Shown here one piece after another: positions 31,677 to 41,910 of a stretch of 47,794 bases of DNA. The translations under genes and the position numbers were made by a program. The stretch lies in assembly GCF_003011925.2 (NCBI RefSeq), contig NZ_PXXU01000026.1:1-47794 (forward strand), written 5' to 3'. The DNA is from Nitrosomonas supralitoralis. GTDB lineage: Bacteria; Pseudomonadota; Gammaproteobacteria; Burkholderiales; Nitrosomonadaceae. Every line of letters starts with the position of its first letter. Position 1 is the stretch's first letter. The notes under the pieces were generated by a model. It ran no database searches. It worked only from the letters and a program-made list of their open reading frames with translations, and was not told the origin of the DNA.

Positions 31677-33751
31677 ATCTGGAGAGTAATGTCATACGGC
31701 GCGTGATGGTAGGTAGCGACCGCTCCGAAACCGCCGACCAGGCCGTCCACTGGGTCGCCGGGTTCGCCGACCGCTACGATGCAGAGCTGTTCGTGGTACA
31801 GGTGGTGGTGCCGCAGTATCCGTCCGCCACAGAATTCGGCGAAGCCGAACAAACGCGCGCTGCGGCTGACAACAATGAACTGGCGCACTTCGCGCGGCAG
31901 GTCGCCGGGGACCGCGGTCATGCCCGGGTCGTCATTGATGCTGATCCGGCATTGGCGATCGTCCGCGCAGCTGAGCAGGAGGCAGTCGATGTACTGGTGG
32001 TCGGCAATTTTGGCATGGCGGGTCGAAAAGAGTTTTTGCTCGGTAACATACCGAATCGCATCAGTCACAGTGCCCACTGCACCGTGATTATTGTAAACAC
32101 CGCGCACTCTACCGGTGAGCATGCATCGGACTCGGTGCGAGCTCATCTATCTAATGACACCTCACCTTTTGAGCCTCCACTGGTAGCGCGTGCTACGCAT
32201 ATCGCAGCCGTGATGGCGAAACATGGCCTCACAGAGCTGTTCGGCCAATCCAACGAACCGGATATGTCCATCCGCCATCAGCGGGCCAAACGCTTACGTG
32301 CCGCCTTGGAAGAGCTGGGCCCGATATTCTCGAAACTCGGGCAAGTGTTGTCAACCCGCCCCGATCTCCTTCCAGTCGAATACATTGAGGAGCTTGCCCT
32401 GTTGCAATCCCGCGTGCCGCCAATGACTGAGAGCGAGGTCGTCCGGGTTTCTGAACAGGAATTGGGAGTCCCGTGGGAGGATGTATTCAAGTCGATCGAC
32501 CCGAAGCCCCTCGCCGCCGGAACAATCGCTCAGGTCCATCGTGCGACACTCGAAAGTGGTGATCGGGTCGTAGTCAAGGTCCAGCGACCCACTGCTCGTG
32601 CTGATATCGAACAGGACCTCGCCCTGCTCGAGGTGTTTGCGGAGAAAGTCGGAAAGCGTCCTGCGCTCAATCAGGTGATCGATATGGAGGCCGTGTTCAA
32701 ACACCTCTCCACCTCGCTCCATCGTGAACTCGACTTCCGTCAGGAGGCCGACAACATCGGGCGGATGCAGGCGGTGCTCGCAGACTATGATCGCCTTGCC
32801 GTACCCAGAGTACACCGGGATCTGTCCACGTCCAGATTATTGGTGATGGAAGAGATTCAGGGCATACCGATCAAGCAGGCGCCGGCTGGTCCAGAGCGCA
32901 TCCAGGCCGCTCGCCAACTGTTGGAGAGCTACTACAAACAGATCATCGTCGATGGCTTTTTCCATGCCGATCCCCACCCAGGCAATCTGATGTGGTGGAA
33001 GGACTGCATCTATTTTCTCGATTTCGGAATGGTCGGCGCGGTAGGAGCCGACCTCCGCGAGCATCTCTTGTTAATGTTGATGGCTCTGTGGCAGGAAGAT
33101 GCCGGGTTTCTCACCGATGTCACATTGATGATGACGAGCGCAGTCAATAGCAGCGATCTCGATGTGGCCAGATTCCAGAGCGAGATCGGGGAAGTGATGG
33201 CAAAATATCGCACAGCCTCGCTTGCCGAGATGCAGATCGGGCCGCTTCTGCAAGAAATGAGCGCGGTCTCGTTACGGCACGGGGTACCGCTACCGGCTTC
33301 GCTCACGCTCGCCATCAAGGCACTAGCGCAGGTACAGCTGGCGACTGCCGAGCTCGATCCAGCACTCGATCCTTACGATGTAGCAGGCAAGTACTTGATA
33401 CGCTTGATGGTCAAACGCATGGGTACCGCGCTCAATCCAAAGACATTCTTGTATCAATCGCAGAAGTTGAAAGTACGGGTCCTGCGCGTGGTCGAGGCGG
33501 TCGAAAACCTCGTCGGTGTCCGCCCTGGCGGTCCAAAGCTTGTGGTGAACTTCCGGGCCAATTCGCTGGAGGATATAGTGCGTCACACGGGACGACGGCT
33601 GACGCTCGGCCTGATCGCTGCGGCGAGTGTCCTGACCAGCGGACTCACGGCCACGTCGACGGTTGTTGCCGAATGGGTACCGATAACATTCGGGGTCGTC
33701 GCAGGTCTGCTGACCCTTGGCTTGGTTATCGATCTGCTGCGAGGGCGTTGA
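31677..33751 (+). CDS. Fusion of a universal stress protein domain and a UbiB/ABC1 kinase-like domain
   Basis: 691 residues. Residues 10-150 form a Usp domain (IRRVMVGSDRSETADQAVHW) with the ATP-binding GNFGMAGRKEFLLGNIPNRI (G-x2-G-x9-G-N). The rest is a full UbiB/COQ8-type atypical kinase: KLGQVLSTRPDLLP (KxGQ, about 219), AAGTIAQVH (about 280), catalytic Lys in VVVKVQRP (about 300), FHADPHPGN (about 430), LDFGMVG (about 448). Two hydrophobic C-terminal helices anchor it in the membrane. UbiB kinases support ubiquinone synthesis; the fused Usp sensor suggests stress or nucleotide control. I chose the ATG at 31677; a TTG at 31556 would add 40 unlikely residues. Confidence 0.9.
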
Positions 33752-33764
33752 AGATAAAAATGGT

Positions 33765-33941
33765 TTACGATGCAGGGTTGTTCGGCGCCGAAGATTTCGT
33801 GCCACTGCGCTTGATCGAACGCAACACAGCTTTCTCGATCAGGTAGGCAATGACCACCATTGCCATACCTACCAGTCGGCGTTCCATTTTTCGAGTGAAA
33901 GACTTTTTAGAGATCGTATTCGTGGAAGCGTTGTTCATCAT
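33765..33941 (-). CDS. Small single-span membrane protein
   Basis: 58 residues from the ATG at 33941 (MMNNASTNTISKKSFTRKME RRLVGMAMVVIAYLIEKAVL RSIKR). It has a basic N-terminus, one membrane helix (VGMAMVVIAYLIEKAVL) and a basic Ser/Lys-rich end. No family is recognised. It is convergent with the Usp-UbiB gene (13 bp apart) and divergent from the cyclase gene. It has no clear ribosome binding site, so it is uncertain. Confidence 0.45.
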   Translation of the reverse strand: MMNNASTNTISKKSFTRKMERRLVGMAMVVIAYLIEKAVLRSIKRSGTKSSAPNNPAS

Positions 33942-34049
33942 AGGTCTATTATCGATTAAAGGATTACGATCCGCAACGAGTAACTTCTTACGCTCAACGC
34001 AGTTAATCCTACCCATGCCGGGCCGGAATATCCACCATCGACGTTGTCC

Positions 34050-37000
34050 ATGATGAATGATCGTATATCGACATGGTTGGATAACCTTGGTCTCAGTATA
34101 TATCGCGAGTCGTTTCAGCACAATGCGATCACTTGGGATGTCCTCCCCGAGCTGAATGAGGGCGATCTGGAGGCGATGGGTGTCTTACTGGGACATCGGA
34201 AAAAACTCTTGCGCGCGATCGCTCAATTGCCACAGAGCGATGAAGTTATGGGCCCGGGGTCTATACCCGTTGGCGTCATTCCGGAAGAACAGCCATTCCC
34301 TCCCGAACGAGATCAAGCAGAACGTCGCCACTTGACGGTGATGTTTTGTGATCTTGTGGATTCGACAACACTATCTCGCCGTTTGGACCCTGAAGACCTC
34401 CAGGAGGTGATCCGGCAGTTTTTAGACGCCTGTAGCCAAGCGATTGGTCGGCTCAATGGCTATATCGCAAAATACATGGGGGATGGGATGTTGGTCTATT
34501 TTGGGTACCCCCATGCACACGAAAACGATGCCGAACGAGCGGTACATGCCGGACTGGCTATTCTAGACACAGTGAGGTCGCTTAATCTAGACAATTCCCA
34601 TCCACAGTTTAGTATGGCTGCACGAATCGGGATCGCTACTGGTCAAGTCGTAGTCGGCGAACTAATGGGGCAGGACACTGCCAAAGAACGGTCAGTGTTC
34701 GGTGAAACTCCGAATCTCGCCGCCCGCCTCCAAACACTGGCTAAACCCGATCAATTGATCATTGATCAGGTGACGAAACGGCTTGTCGGAAATGAATTCG
34801 AGTTCTTGGATCTTGGCGTTTTTTTGCTGAAAGGGTTCGACACACCTATCCAAGCTTGGCAGATTCTGAGTATCAGGCCGTCGGCCAGCCGGTTTGAGTC
34901 CTATCGATCCAGCCAATTAACAAATTTCGTCGGCAGAGAACAGGAAATCTCACTCTTGTTGGGTCGCTGGCGCGAAGCCGTCGGCGGCGAAGGACAGGTC
35001 GTGCTCCTATGCGGTGAGGCCGGGATCGGAAAATCGAGAATCGCCCGTAGTTTGTGTGACCGCCTCGCCGAGGAGAGGTACCAGACGATTCAATTTCAAT
35101 GCTCACCGTACCATACCAATACGGCGCTCTATCCGGCGATCACTTGTCTGCGGCAGGCAGCGGGACTGGCCAGTCAGGACAGCGCCCAGGCGCAACGGGA
35201 GAAGCTCGATGTTCTGGCTCGCGAAAGCGGCATCGAGAACCAGGATACGGTGTCATTACTGGCGGATCTGCTCGCGATCCGCGGAGGTCACTGGGACCCA
35301 CTGATCAATGTGTTATCCGAAAAACGCAAAGACATGACGCTGGAAGCACTCGTGCAATATCTACAAGGGCTGGCCGATCACGGCCCCGTGTTGTTCATTG
35401 TGGAAGATGCCCATTGGCTTGATCCAACAACGCTGGAACTCATGACGCGAATCATTGGCCGCATCCGGCAGATGCGCGTGTTGTTGTTGATGACATTTCG
35501 CCCCGACTTCAAGCCGGTGTGGGCGGAATATAGTCACGTGACGTCCCTGACGCTCAGTCGGTTGCCACGCCGGCATAGCGCTGAACTCGTTGCGACGATG
35601 ACAGGAGGAAAAGTGCTTCCGCTTGAGGTGCAGCAGGCGATTCTGGCTAAGGCCGATGGCATACCCCTCTACATCGAAACGTTGACGGAAAATGTGCTTG
35701 GATCCGGGCTACTGACTGAGGGAAACGATTCATTTACCTTGAAGGGCCCCCTAAAGGGATTGCCCATTCCGGACAGTCTGCAAGCGTTGCTCATGGAACG
35801 GGTGGACCGGTTGGGGTCGGCCAAAGAAATTGTCCAAACCGGTGCAGCAATAGGGCGTGAATTCACCTACGAGCTGTTACAGGCCACGGTCGAAGTGCCG
35901 GACAGCCAGTTAAAGAATGCCCTCGACCTGATCGTCGCGTCTGGGCTCATTTTCCAAGAGGGCGAGATACCCCTTGCGACATACCACTTTAAGCATGCGC
36001 TCGTCCAAGACGCGGCCTACAGCACCCTACCCAAGAAACCCCGGCGAGTACTCCATGCTCGCATTGCCAAAACACTGGAGAGCCGATTCCCCGAGTGGGT
36101 AAACATGGAACCGGAACTCCTGGCTTATCACTATGAACAGGCAGGTTTGACTGGTCCGACAGTTGATTATTGGCATCGTGCGGCTCGTCGCGATGCGGAA
36201 CGATCAGCCAATATCGAAGCGCTCAATCATTTTAATCGGGCGCTGGATTTGCTCAAGGAACTGCCGCAAGGCCCGGAGCGGAATGCCTTGGAGTTGGAGC
36301 TCCTACTTGCACGCGGAGTCCCATTGCTGTCCGTCAAAGGCTATGCATCCGACGAAATGGAACACAATTATCGAAGAGCGAAGGATTTGTTACAGGAGCA
36401 CAGCAGTTCCGTGCATCAGTTTCTAGCCATTCGGGGATTATGGGCATTCCATCTGGTCAGAGGGAACCTCGCCAATGCGCGCGGCCTGGCCGAAAATCTG
36501 CACGCGCTGGCTCACCGCGAGCAAAGCTCGGATCTACTGATTGAAGCTCACCATGCTTTGGGTGTGACCTGTTTCTTTCTTGGCCGGTTTGACGAAGCCA
36601 GAACCCATCTGTTCGCCGCAAAATCCCTTGATGATCCGAATCGACAGCGTTCACAGGTCTTCTTCTACGGCAAGGATCCCGTAACAACCGCGAGGAGTTT
36701 CCTGGCCAGGACATTCTGGATATTAGGTGAAATTGAGCACGTTGAACCGCTGGCGCTGGAGGCCATTGGTTTGGCGAGGGAGTTGGAACACCCATTCACT
36801 ATGGTTTTTGCCTTAACGTCCCTCTCGTGGATCTACTCCACTCTACGCAACGCGAAGAAAACGCGGGAGCTTGCCGATGAAGCTATTGCGCTTTCCACAC
36901 AATACTCCTTTGAATTGGGATTGGCGTGGGCGACATCCTTTCAAGGCTGGGCGTTGGCTGAAAATGGACAAGAGGAAGGTCTTGCCAAGTTAATTAACGG

Positions 37001-37448
37001 GCTTTCCGCCACCTGGGCCACAGGTGCAAGTACCAACAACACATTTACATTGGCGTTGTTGGCGGAAATCTATTTACGTAGAAATAGAATTGATGAAGGC
37101 TTGGCCGCCATTGAGGAAGCGCTGAAGCTTGCTGTCACTGGGGGAGAAGTGTTTTGGCACGCGGAGCTGCTTCGACTGAAAGGCGAACTGCTGCTCGGAC
37201 AATCCATCCTCTCAACCCAGGCAGCAGAAGAGTGTTTTTGTGAAGCCCTGAAGATTGCGCAGGATCAGCATGCAACAATGCTTGAACTTCGAGCCGCTAC
37301 GAGCCTGGCTAAGCTTTGGAGAAAACTCAATAAATTGGATGATGCCAAACGCATCTTAAATGCTGTGTACTCCAGATTCAACGAACGCGTCGACAACCTC
37401 GACTTGATTGAAGCGAAAACAGTCCTGGAACAGCTTAGTGATACGTAG
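34050..37448 (+). CDS. SAM-adenylate cyclase-AAA-TPR signalling protein
   Basis: A modular protein of 1132 residues. It has a SAM domain (about 1-60), then a class III nucleotide cyclase (about 92-270) with metal Asp in MFCDLVDSTTL and YMGDGMLVYFG and the catalytic Asn/Arg in GETPNLAARL. An AAA_16 ATPase follows (Walker A LLCGEAGIGKSR, about 321; Walker B FIVEDAHW), then a winged-helix part and a long helical TPR region (about 700-1130). It could make cAMP under control of the ATPase and TPR sensor. This layout is widespread in betaproteobacteria with many paralogues, and its input signal is unknown. A TTG at 34044 is two codons upstream of the ATG chosen. Confidence 0.9.
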   Translation: MMNDRISTWLDNLGLSIYRESFQHNAITWDVLPELNEGDLEAMGVLLGHRKKLLRAIAQLPQSDEVMGPGSIPVGVIPEEQPFPPERDQAERRHLTVMFCDLVDSTTLSRRLDPEDLQEVIRQFLDACSQAIGRLNGYIAKYMGDGMLVYFGYPHAHENDAERAVHAGLAILDTVRSLNLDNSHPQFSMAARIGIATGQVVVGELMGQDTAKERSVFGETPNLAARLQTLAKPDQLIIDQVTKRLVGNEFEFLDLGVFLLKGFDTPIQAWQILSIRPSASRFESYRSSQLTNFVGREQEISLLLGRWREAVGGEGQVVLLCGEAGIGKSRIARSLCDRLAEERYQTIQFQCSPYHTNTALYPAITCLRQAAGLASQDSAQAQREKLDVLARESGIENQDTVSLLADLLAIRGGHWDPLINVLSEKRKDMTLEALVQYLQGLADHGPVLFIVEDAHWLDPTTLELMTRIIGRIRQMRVLLLMTFRPDFKPVWAEYSHVTSLTLSRLPRRHSAELVATMTGGKVLPLEVQQAILAKADGIPLYIETLTENVLGSGLLTEGNDSFTLKGPLKGLPIPDSLQALLMERVDRLGSAKEIVQTGAAIGREFTYELLQATVEVPDSQLKNALDLIVASGLIFQEGEIPLATYHFKHALVQDAAYSTLPKKPRRVLHARIAKTLESRFPEWVNMEPELLAYHYEQAGLTGPTVDYWHRAARRDAERSANIEALNHFNRALDLLKELPQGPERNALELELLLARGVPLLSVKGYASDEMEHNYRRAKDLLQEHSSSVHQFLAIRGLWAFHLVRGNLANARGLAENLHALAHREQSSDLLIEAHHALGVTCFFLGRFDEARTHLFAAKSLDDPNRQRSQVFFYGKDPVTTARSFLARTFWILGEIEHVEPLALEAIGLARELEHPFTMVFALTSLSWIYSTLRNAKKTRELADEAIALSTQYSFELGLAWATSFQGWALAENGQEEGLAKLINGLSATWATGASTNNTFTLALLAEIYLRRNRIDEGLAAIEEALKLAVTGGEVFWHAELLRLKGELLLGQSILSTQAAEECFCEALKIAQDQHATMLELRAATSLAKLWRKLNKLDDAKRILNAVYSRFNERVDNLDLIEAKTVLEQLSDT

Positions 37449-37662
37449 AACTTAAAATCTGAAATAGCATGCCCCGTAGAACATCCTTACCACAAAATTA
37501 AATCGTAAAATTGATAAATTTAATTAATACCGGACAGTTCTATTTGTTGCTACCATAATAATTGACTGCCCGGTTTGTCTTAATTCAACACACCATAAAA
37601 TATAGTCATCGCCTGAGATCCCAAGCGCAACTACGATATTAATGTTGTCAGATTATCCGCAG

Positions 37663-38460
37663 TCAGATTTCACGTCCGAATAGCCCTCCAATGATTTTTC
37701 TGTCGATATGCTTATTAAGGTAGGCTGCCCCAAACCCCCCGAAGAGTTCCTTCTTCGTAACATCGAGTTCTGATTCTTTGGCCGCCAGTATTTCACGGGT
37801 AGAAGGACGCTCGCACATAGCATCGTAAAACATCTGTAATGCAGGATCGTCTCGAAAAAGATGCATCTCGGGTATTTCAAAGAGCTCGGAAAACATTTTG
37901 CTAAGCTCGAGCGTGTAGAACAACTGGAAATCTGGCAGAAAGGGCTCTTTGCCTAGCAAGAATGGCTCCATTCTCGAGCCGTTAACTAGTCGAGGTAGCC
38001 ACATTTTGCTTAACAAGACCGAACAAAGATGATAGTGATGTGCTTCTTTTTCAATTTTGAGTTTCCATGCTTTTGGAAAATATGCGCTGACAACAAACCA
38101 GTTGAAGAATGGACCTGCAATGGAAAAAGTAATGAAGTCATTCTTGGCATCGACCTGTGCGCAGAGCATCGGGTCATCACTAGGATAAAACTTTTGCGCT
38201 TCCGGGTAGATCTTCGCGAGATAGCGACAGATTGCGTGACTCTCTGCAATATCAACACCATTGACATCCCTTAGAGTGGGAATTTTCCCAAGAGGGTTTC
38301 GTTCCAGGTGCTCTGGCGTGAGTGTGCCCCCCTGAAACGGAGACACCCGTTCATAGCGATAAGGCAGACCGGTTTCCGAGAGCATGTGTGCGACCTGACT
38401 CATATAAGGTGAGAGCCAAAATCCGTACAGCGTGCGCTCGACGTTTAATTGTGTGGACAT
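37663..38460 (-). CDS. Glutathione S-transferase-like protein
   Basis: 265 residues. The N-terminal thioredoxin-like domain (LYGFWLSPYMSQVAHMLSET GLPYRYERVSPFQGG) and the NPLGKIPTLRDVNGVDIAES HAICRYLAKIYP motif, with the cis-Pro and Ser that hold glutathione, are clear. The C-terminal part is all helical. An AAGGAG ribosome binding site 7 bp from the ATG at 38460 fixes the start. It probably conjugates glutathione to electrophiles. gshA, which makes the glutathione precursor, lies 1.6 kb away, and the LysR gene at 38965 is divergent and may regulate it. Confidence 0.9.
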   Translation of the reverse strand: MSTQLNVERTLYGFWLSPYMSQVAHMLSETGLPYRYERVSPFQGGTLTPEHLERNPLGKIPTLRDVNGVDIAESHAICRYLAKIYPEAQKFYPSDDPMLCAQVDAKNDFITFSIAGPFFNWFVVSAYFPKAWKLKIEKEAHHYHLCSVLLSKMWLPRLVNGSRMEPFLLGKEPFLPDFQLFYTLELSKMFSELFEIPEMHLFRDDPALQMFYDAMCERPSTREILAAKESELDVTKKELFGGFGAAYLNKHIDRKIIGGLFGREI

Positions 38461-38651
38461 GGTAAAACTCCTTCTGCATTGCGGATTAATGTTAAGAGGT
38501 GCCTTATTAGAGGCATAGTACTGATGTGCCGTCGGCAGTAGTACCAAGGGCATTCGCTTCATTATCCATAAATATCAAATGAGGATAAGTCTCGTTACAT
38601 CATTTGATATTGCATATACTTCATCTGTCAGGGAAAAGTTTGAGATCCGTT

Positions 38652-38792
38652 TCAGAACAGTGCTTTTCTAAGCAGATCCAGCAGGCCAAACTTATACATT
38701 GCTGATTCGTGCGATGACGGCATGTTGGAAGCACGAATATCTGCTTTCGGATAATTGCTGCAACTTTCGATACTTTGTTGCCATTTCAGCAC
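38652..38792 (-). CDS. Possible small protein between the GST and LysR genes
   Basis: 46 residues from a GTG at 38792 (MLKWQQSIESCSNYPKADIR ASNMPSSHESAMYKFGLLDL LRKALF). The AAAAGGA in front of the GTG is too close to be a normal ribosome binding site. It fits better an alternative ATG 8 bp further on, in another frame, that encodes only 30 residues. A helix-rich C-terminus looks protein-like. The rest of the 504-bp gap 38461-38964 shows no gene. Confidence 0.35.
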   Translation of the reverse strand: MLKWQQSIESCSNYPKADIRASNMPSSHESAMYKFGLLDLLRKALF

Positions 38793-38964
38793 TCCTTTTG
38801 GTTAACTCACTACCACTTCTTTCTGTAGGGAACCGCTTGCTAGCGCAATTAGCAAATATTGTTTGCGATTAACAAGTGGTTAGAGTATAGACCTGGAAGC
38901 GGACAGGTGGTAGTCTGCTGATTCAGTTATCAGAGTTCTATTTTTGAAACGATAGGTAACTCCT

Positions 38965-39870
38965 ATGCAAGACCTGAATGATCTCTACTACTACGTCCAA
39001 GCCGTGGATCATGGCGGCTTTGCTCCGGCTGGCCGGGTCCTGAGCATGCCGAAATCGAAGCTTAGCCGCCGCATCGCCAAGCTGGAGGAACGCTTGGGTG
39101 TGCGCCTGATCCAGCGCTCGACACGTCACTTTGCAGTTACCGATGCCGGCGAGGCTTATTACACGCATTGCAAGGCGATGCTGGTGGAAGCTGAGAGAGC
39201 CCAGGAAGCAATAGACACGTTAACAGCCGAACCCCGGGGTGTAATCCGGATGACATGCCCCATACCGCTGGTGAATGCTTATGTGGGAGTGATGCTGGCC
39301 GGTTTCATGGTGCGCTATCCGCACGTCACGGTGCAGATGGAGGCGACCAACCGACGTGTCGATCTGGTCAATGAGTCGGTCGACGTCGCCCTTCGTGTAC
39401 GGCCACCGCCTCTGCAGGATAGCAACTTGGTTATGCGTGTTCTGGCTGATCGAGGCCAATGTCTGGTAGCCAGTCCAGCCCTTGTCGACCGGCTCGGCTT
39501 TCCTGCTGCACCAGCTGCTTTGAGCACCTGGCCGAGCCTGGGTCTAGGGATCCTGCAACAAATCCACGCCTGGGCGCTGCATGGGCCAGATGGCGCGCAC
39601 GTAACACTTCATCACACGCCACGCTTCGTGACGACGGACATGATTGCGCTGAGAGATGCCGCAGTGGCCGGTGTGGGCGTAGTGCAGCTACCGATAGTCA
39701 TAGCACGAGATCAACTGGCGGCTGGCTCACTCGTCAGGCTTGTGCCGGACTGGGCGCCGCGCCGGGAAATCATTCATGCGGTGTTTCCGTCCCGGCGCGG
39801 TCTTCTGCCATCCGTACGAGCATTGATCGATTTTCTCACACAACGTTTCGAGATGCTGCACGAGGACTAG
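38965..39870 (+). CDS. LysR-family transcriptional regulator
   Basis: 301 residues. An N-terminal winged helix (MQDLNDLYYYVQAVDHGGFA, then KSKLSRRIAKLEERLGVRLI QRSTRHFAVTDAG, about 1-65) leads into a periplasmic-binding-like effector domain (about 90-295). It lacks unusual features and resembles the AaeR/DsdC-like group with short inducers. It is transcribed away from the small ORF and the GST gene, the arrangement of a LysR regulator with its target, so control of the GST gene is a fair inference. Codon usage resembles neighbouring host genes. Confidence 0.93.
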   Translation: MQDLNDLYYYVQAVDHGGFAPAGRVLSMPKSKLSRRIAKLEERLGVRLIQRSTRHFAVTDAGEAYYTHCKAMLVEAERAQEAIDTLTAEPRGVIRMTCPIPLVNAYVGVMLAGFMVRYPHVTVQMEATNRRVDLVNESVDVALRVRPPPLQDSNLVMRVLADRGQCLVASPALVDRLGFPAAPAALSTWPSLGLGILQQIHAWALHGPDGAHVTLHHTPRFVTTDMIALRDAAVAGVGVVQLPIVIARDQLAAGSLVRLVPDWAPRREIIHAVFPSRRGLLPSVRALIDFLTQRFEMLHED

Positions 39871-40041
39871 GGCCTGTTAACACTACTAGAACAGAACCTG
39901 CGCAACGGATCCATTTCTGCTACTGCACTCTTCATCGTTTCAAAAACAGAACTCTGATAACTAATTTAGCAGACTACACGTTATCCGTTCTCAGGCCTAT
40001 ACTTTGACTACTTGTTTATCGCAAGCACTATCGGAGGATAA

Positions 40042-41724
40042 ATGTCAAAGCAATTATCTTGTAGCGAACGCACAACAACCGCGACAACTATCGACGAATC
40101 TCTTCGGCCGTTATTAATTCATGGCTTGAAAGGCATCGAAAAAGAGAGCCTCCGAATTAACCGGGAGGGATCAATATCATTGTTACCTCATCCAGCTCAG
40201 CTTGGAGCCGCGTTGACTCATCCGAATATCACAACTGATTATTCTGAAGCCTTACTTGAGTTGATCACGCCAGCATTATCGGATGGAACGGAAGTGCTGA
40301 ATTCCTTGGCGGACTTGCATAAATATGTCTGCGCAAATATCAATGACGAATTATTGCTGGCGACCAGTATGCCTGTCGGCGATTTACGGAACCCGGCCAT
40401 TCCCATCGCCGAATATGGTTCCTCCAATGTCGGGAGGATGAAGCACATCTACAGGCAGGGCTTAAGCTATCGCTATGGCCGCTGCATGCAAGTCATCGCC
40501 GGGATCCATTTCAACTACTCGCTTCCTGAGGTATTCTGGCCGCAATACCAGCATTCCATGAAAAATATCGGCGATCTGCGATCCTTCACGACGCAGGCTT
40601 ATATGGGAATGATTAGAAACCTGCAGCGCTATGGCTGGCTTATCCTATATTTATTCGGCTCGTCTCCGGCGGTCGCCAAAAGCTTCATCGATAGCCGTCA
40701 GTCTGCGCATTTCCGCACCTTGGAGAAGTTCGATGAAACTTCCTATTACAAGCCTTACGCGACCTCTTTGAGAATGAGCCAGATCGGCTATTTTAATCCC
40801 GTTCAATCTACGTTTCATATTTCCTTTAACAGTATTGAGGAATATATCCGCGATTTGAGCAGAGCGACAACGATCTCTTATCTCGAATATGAAAGGATCG
40901 GAACAAAGGCAGGCAACCGGTACCGGCAATTAAATACCCATTTCCTGCAAATCGAGAACGAGTATTACACTTCGGTGCGGCCGAAACAGCCGGCGCGATC
41001 CGGCGAGAGGCCGCTGCAGGCGCTGGAAAGCCGGGGGATTCAATATGTTGAAATACGCTCCGTGGATGTGGATATGTTTGAACCTACGGGCATTGCGATC
41101 GAAACCACGCGTTTTCTTGAGGCACTGAGTCTTTTGTGTTTGTTTCAGCCCAATTCGGGGCATGACTTGAAGCAGCATGACGAGATCAGCAATAACGCAT
41201 TGTTGGTGGCTAATCGCGGCCGGGACCCAAGGCTTAAGCTGCTGGACAACAGGCGTGAAGTCCCGCTACGGCAGTGGGCGCTGATGCTGTGTGAGCAGAT
41301 GCAGGAGATCTGCGAGATCCTGGATAACGGCAATGCCGATATCCCCTACACCTGCGCATTGCACCAGCAGATCGAAAAAATTCGCCATCCCGAGTTGACG
41401 GCTTCAGCAAGGATGCTAACGGCCATGCGCGCGCAAAAGATGTCGATTACCGAGCTGGTATTGCAGAAGTCCCATGAATACACCCGTTATTTCAGGAATG
41501 CCGCGCTGGATGCAACGATAAAGAGGAATTTTGATCTCCAGGTCAAAGCATCGCTGGCGCAACAGAAACAGCTCGAGGCCACGGATGAGATCCCTTTCGA
41601 TCAATACCTGAGCAACTATTTCTCGCAAAACACCTCAGCCCGGCTACTCGACGAATTTCGTGAACCCATGCAAACAACGCAGGCGCCGGCAAGGAATGGC
41701 CATGTTGAGGCCCATTCCCGGTAA
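40042..41724 (+). CDS. gshA: Glutamate-cysteine ligase
   Basis: 560 residues of the proteobacterial type I GshA. It joins glutamate and cysteine with ATP as the first step of glutathione synthesis, in the cytosol. Family marks include LKGIEKESLRINREGSISLL near the N-terminus, the ATP/metal region ITTDYSEALLELITP, MQVIAGIHFNYSLPE and VEIRSVDVDMFEPTGIAIET TRFLEALSL. Length is close to the usual 510-530, with a slightly longer start. An AGGAT-type ribosome binding site (CGGAGGATAA) precedes the ATG at 40042. It stands alone, separated from the ABC genes by 190 bp. Confidence 0.95.
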   Translation: MSKQLSCSERTTTATTIDESLRPLLIHGLKGIEKESLRINREGSISLLPHPAQLGAALTHPNITTDYSEALLELITPALSDGTEVLNSLADLHKYVCANINDELLLATSMPVGDLRNPAIPIAEYGSSNVGRMKHIYRQGLSYRYGRCMQVIAGIHFNYSLPEVFWPQYQHSMKNIGDLRSFTTQAYMGMIRNLQRYGWLILYLFGSSPAVAKSFIDSRQSAHFRTLEKFDETSYYKPYATSLRMSQIGYFNPVQSTFHISFNSIEEYIRDLSRATTISYLEYERIGTKAGNRYRQLNTHFLQIENEYYTSVRPKQPARSGERPLQALESRGIQYVEIRSVDVDMFEPTGIAIETTRFLEALSLLCLFQPNSGHDLKQHDEISNNALLVANRGRDPRLKLLDNRREVPLRQWALMLCEQMQEICEILDNGNADIPYTCALHQQIEKIRHPELTASARMLTAMRAQKMSITELVLQKSHEYTRYFRNAALDATIKRNFDLQVKASLAQQKQLEATDEIPFDQYLSNYFSQNTSARLLDEFREPMQTTQAPARNGHVEAHSR

Positions 41725-41910
41725 CGGATGATCACTCTGTACAATGAAACTCACCTTCGTTCTCGACCAGCGGGATTCCATCAGAACTGATAAGAATCCG
41801 AGCGTTGCTATGATGCGCTGAGCGGCAGCATGCGTGGCAGATGCGTCCAAATGCTGTATAGCCGGGCGATACGCAATTGTCATTTCTTCACCTAAAAAGG
41901 AGCTTTCTCC

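Noticed and set aside
31535..32146. 203-codon minus-strand ORF
   Set aside because: Exact shadow of the Usp domain coding region.
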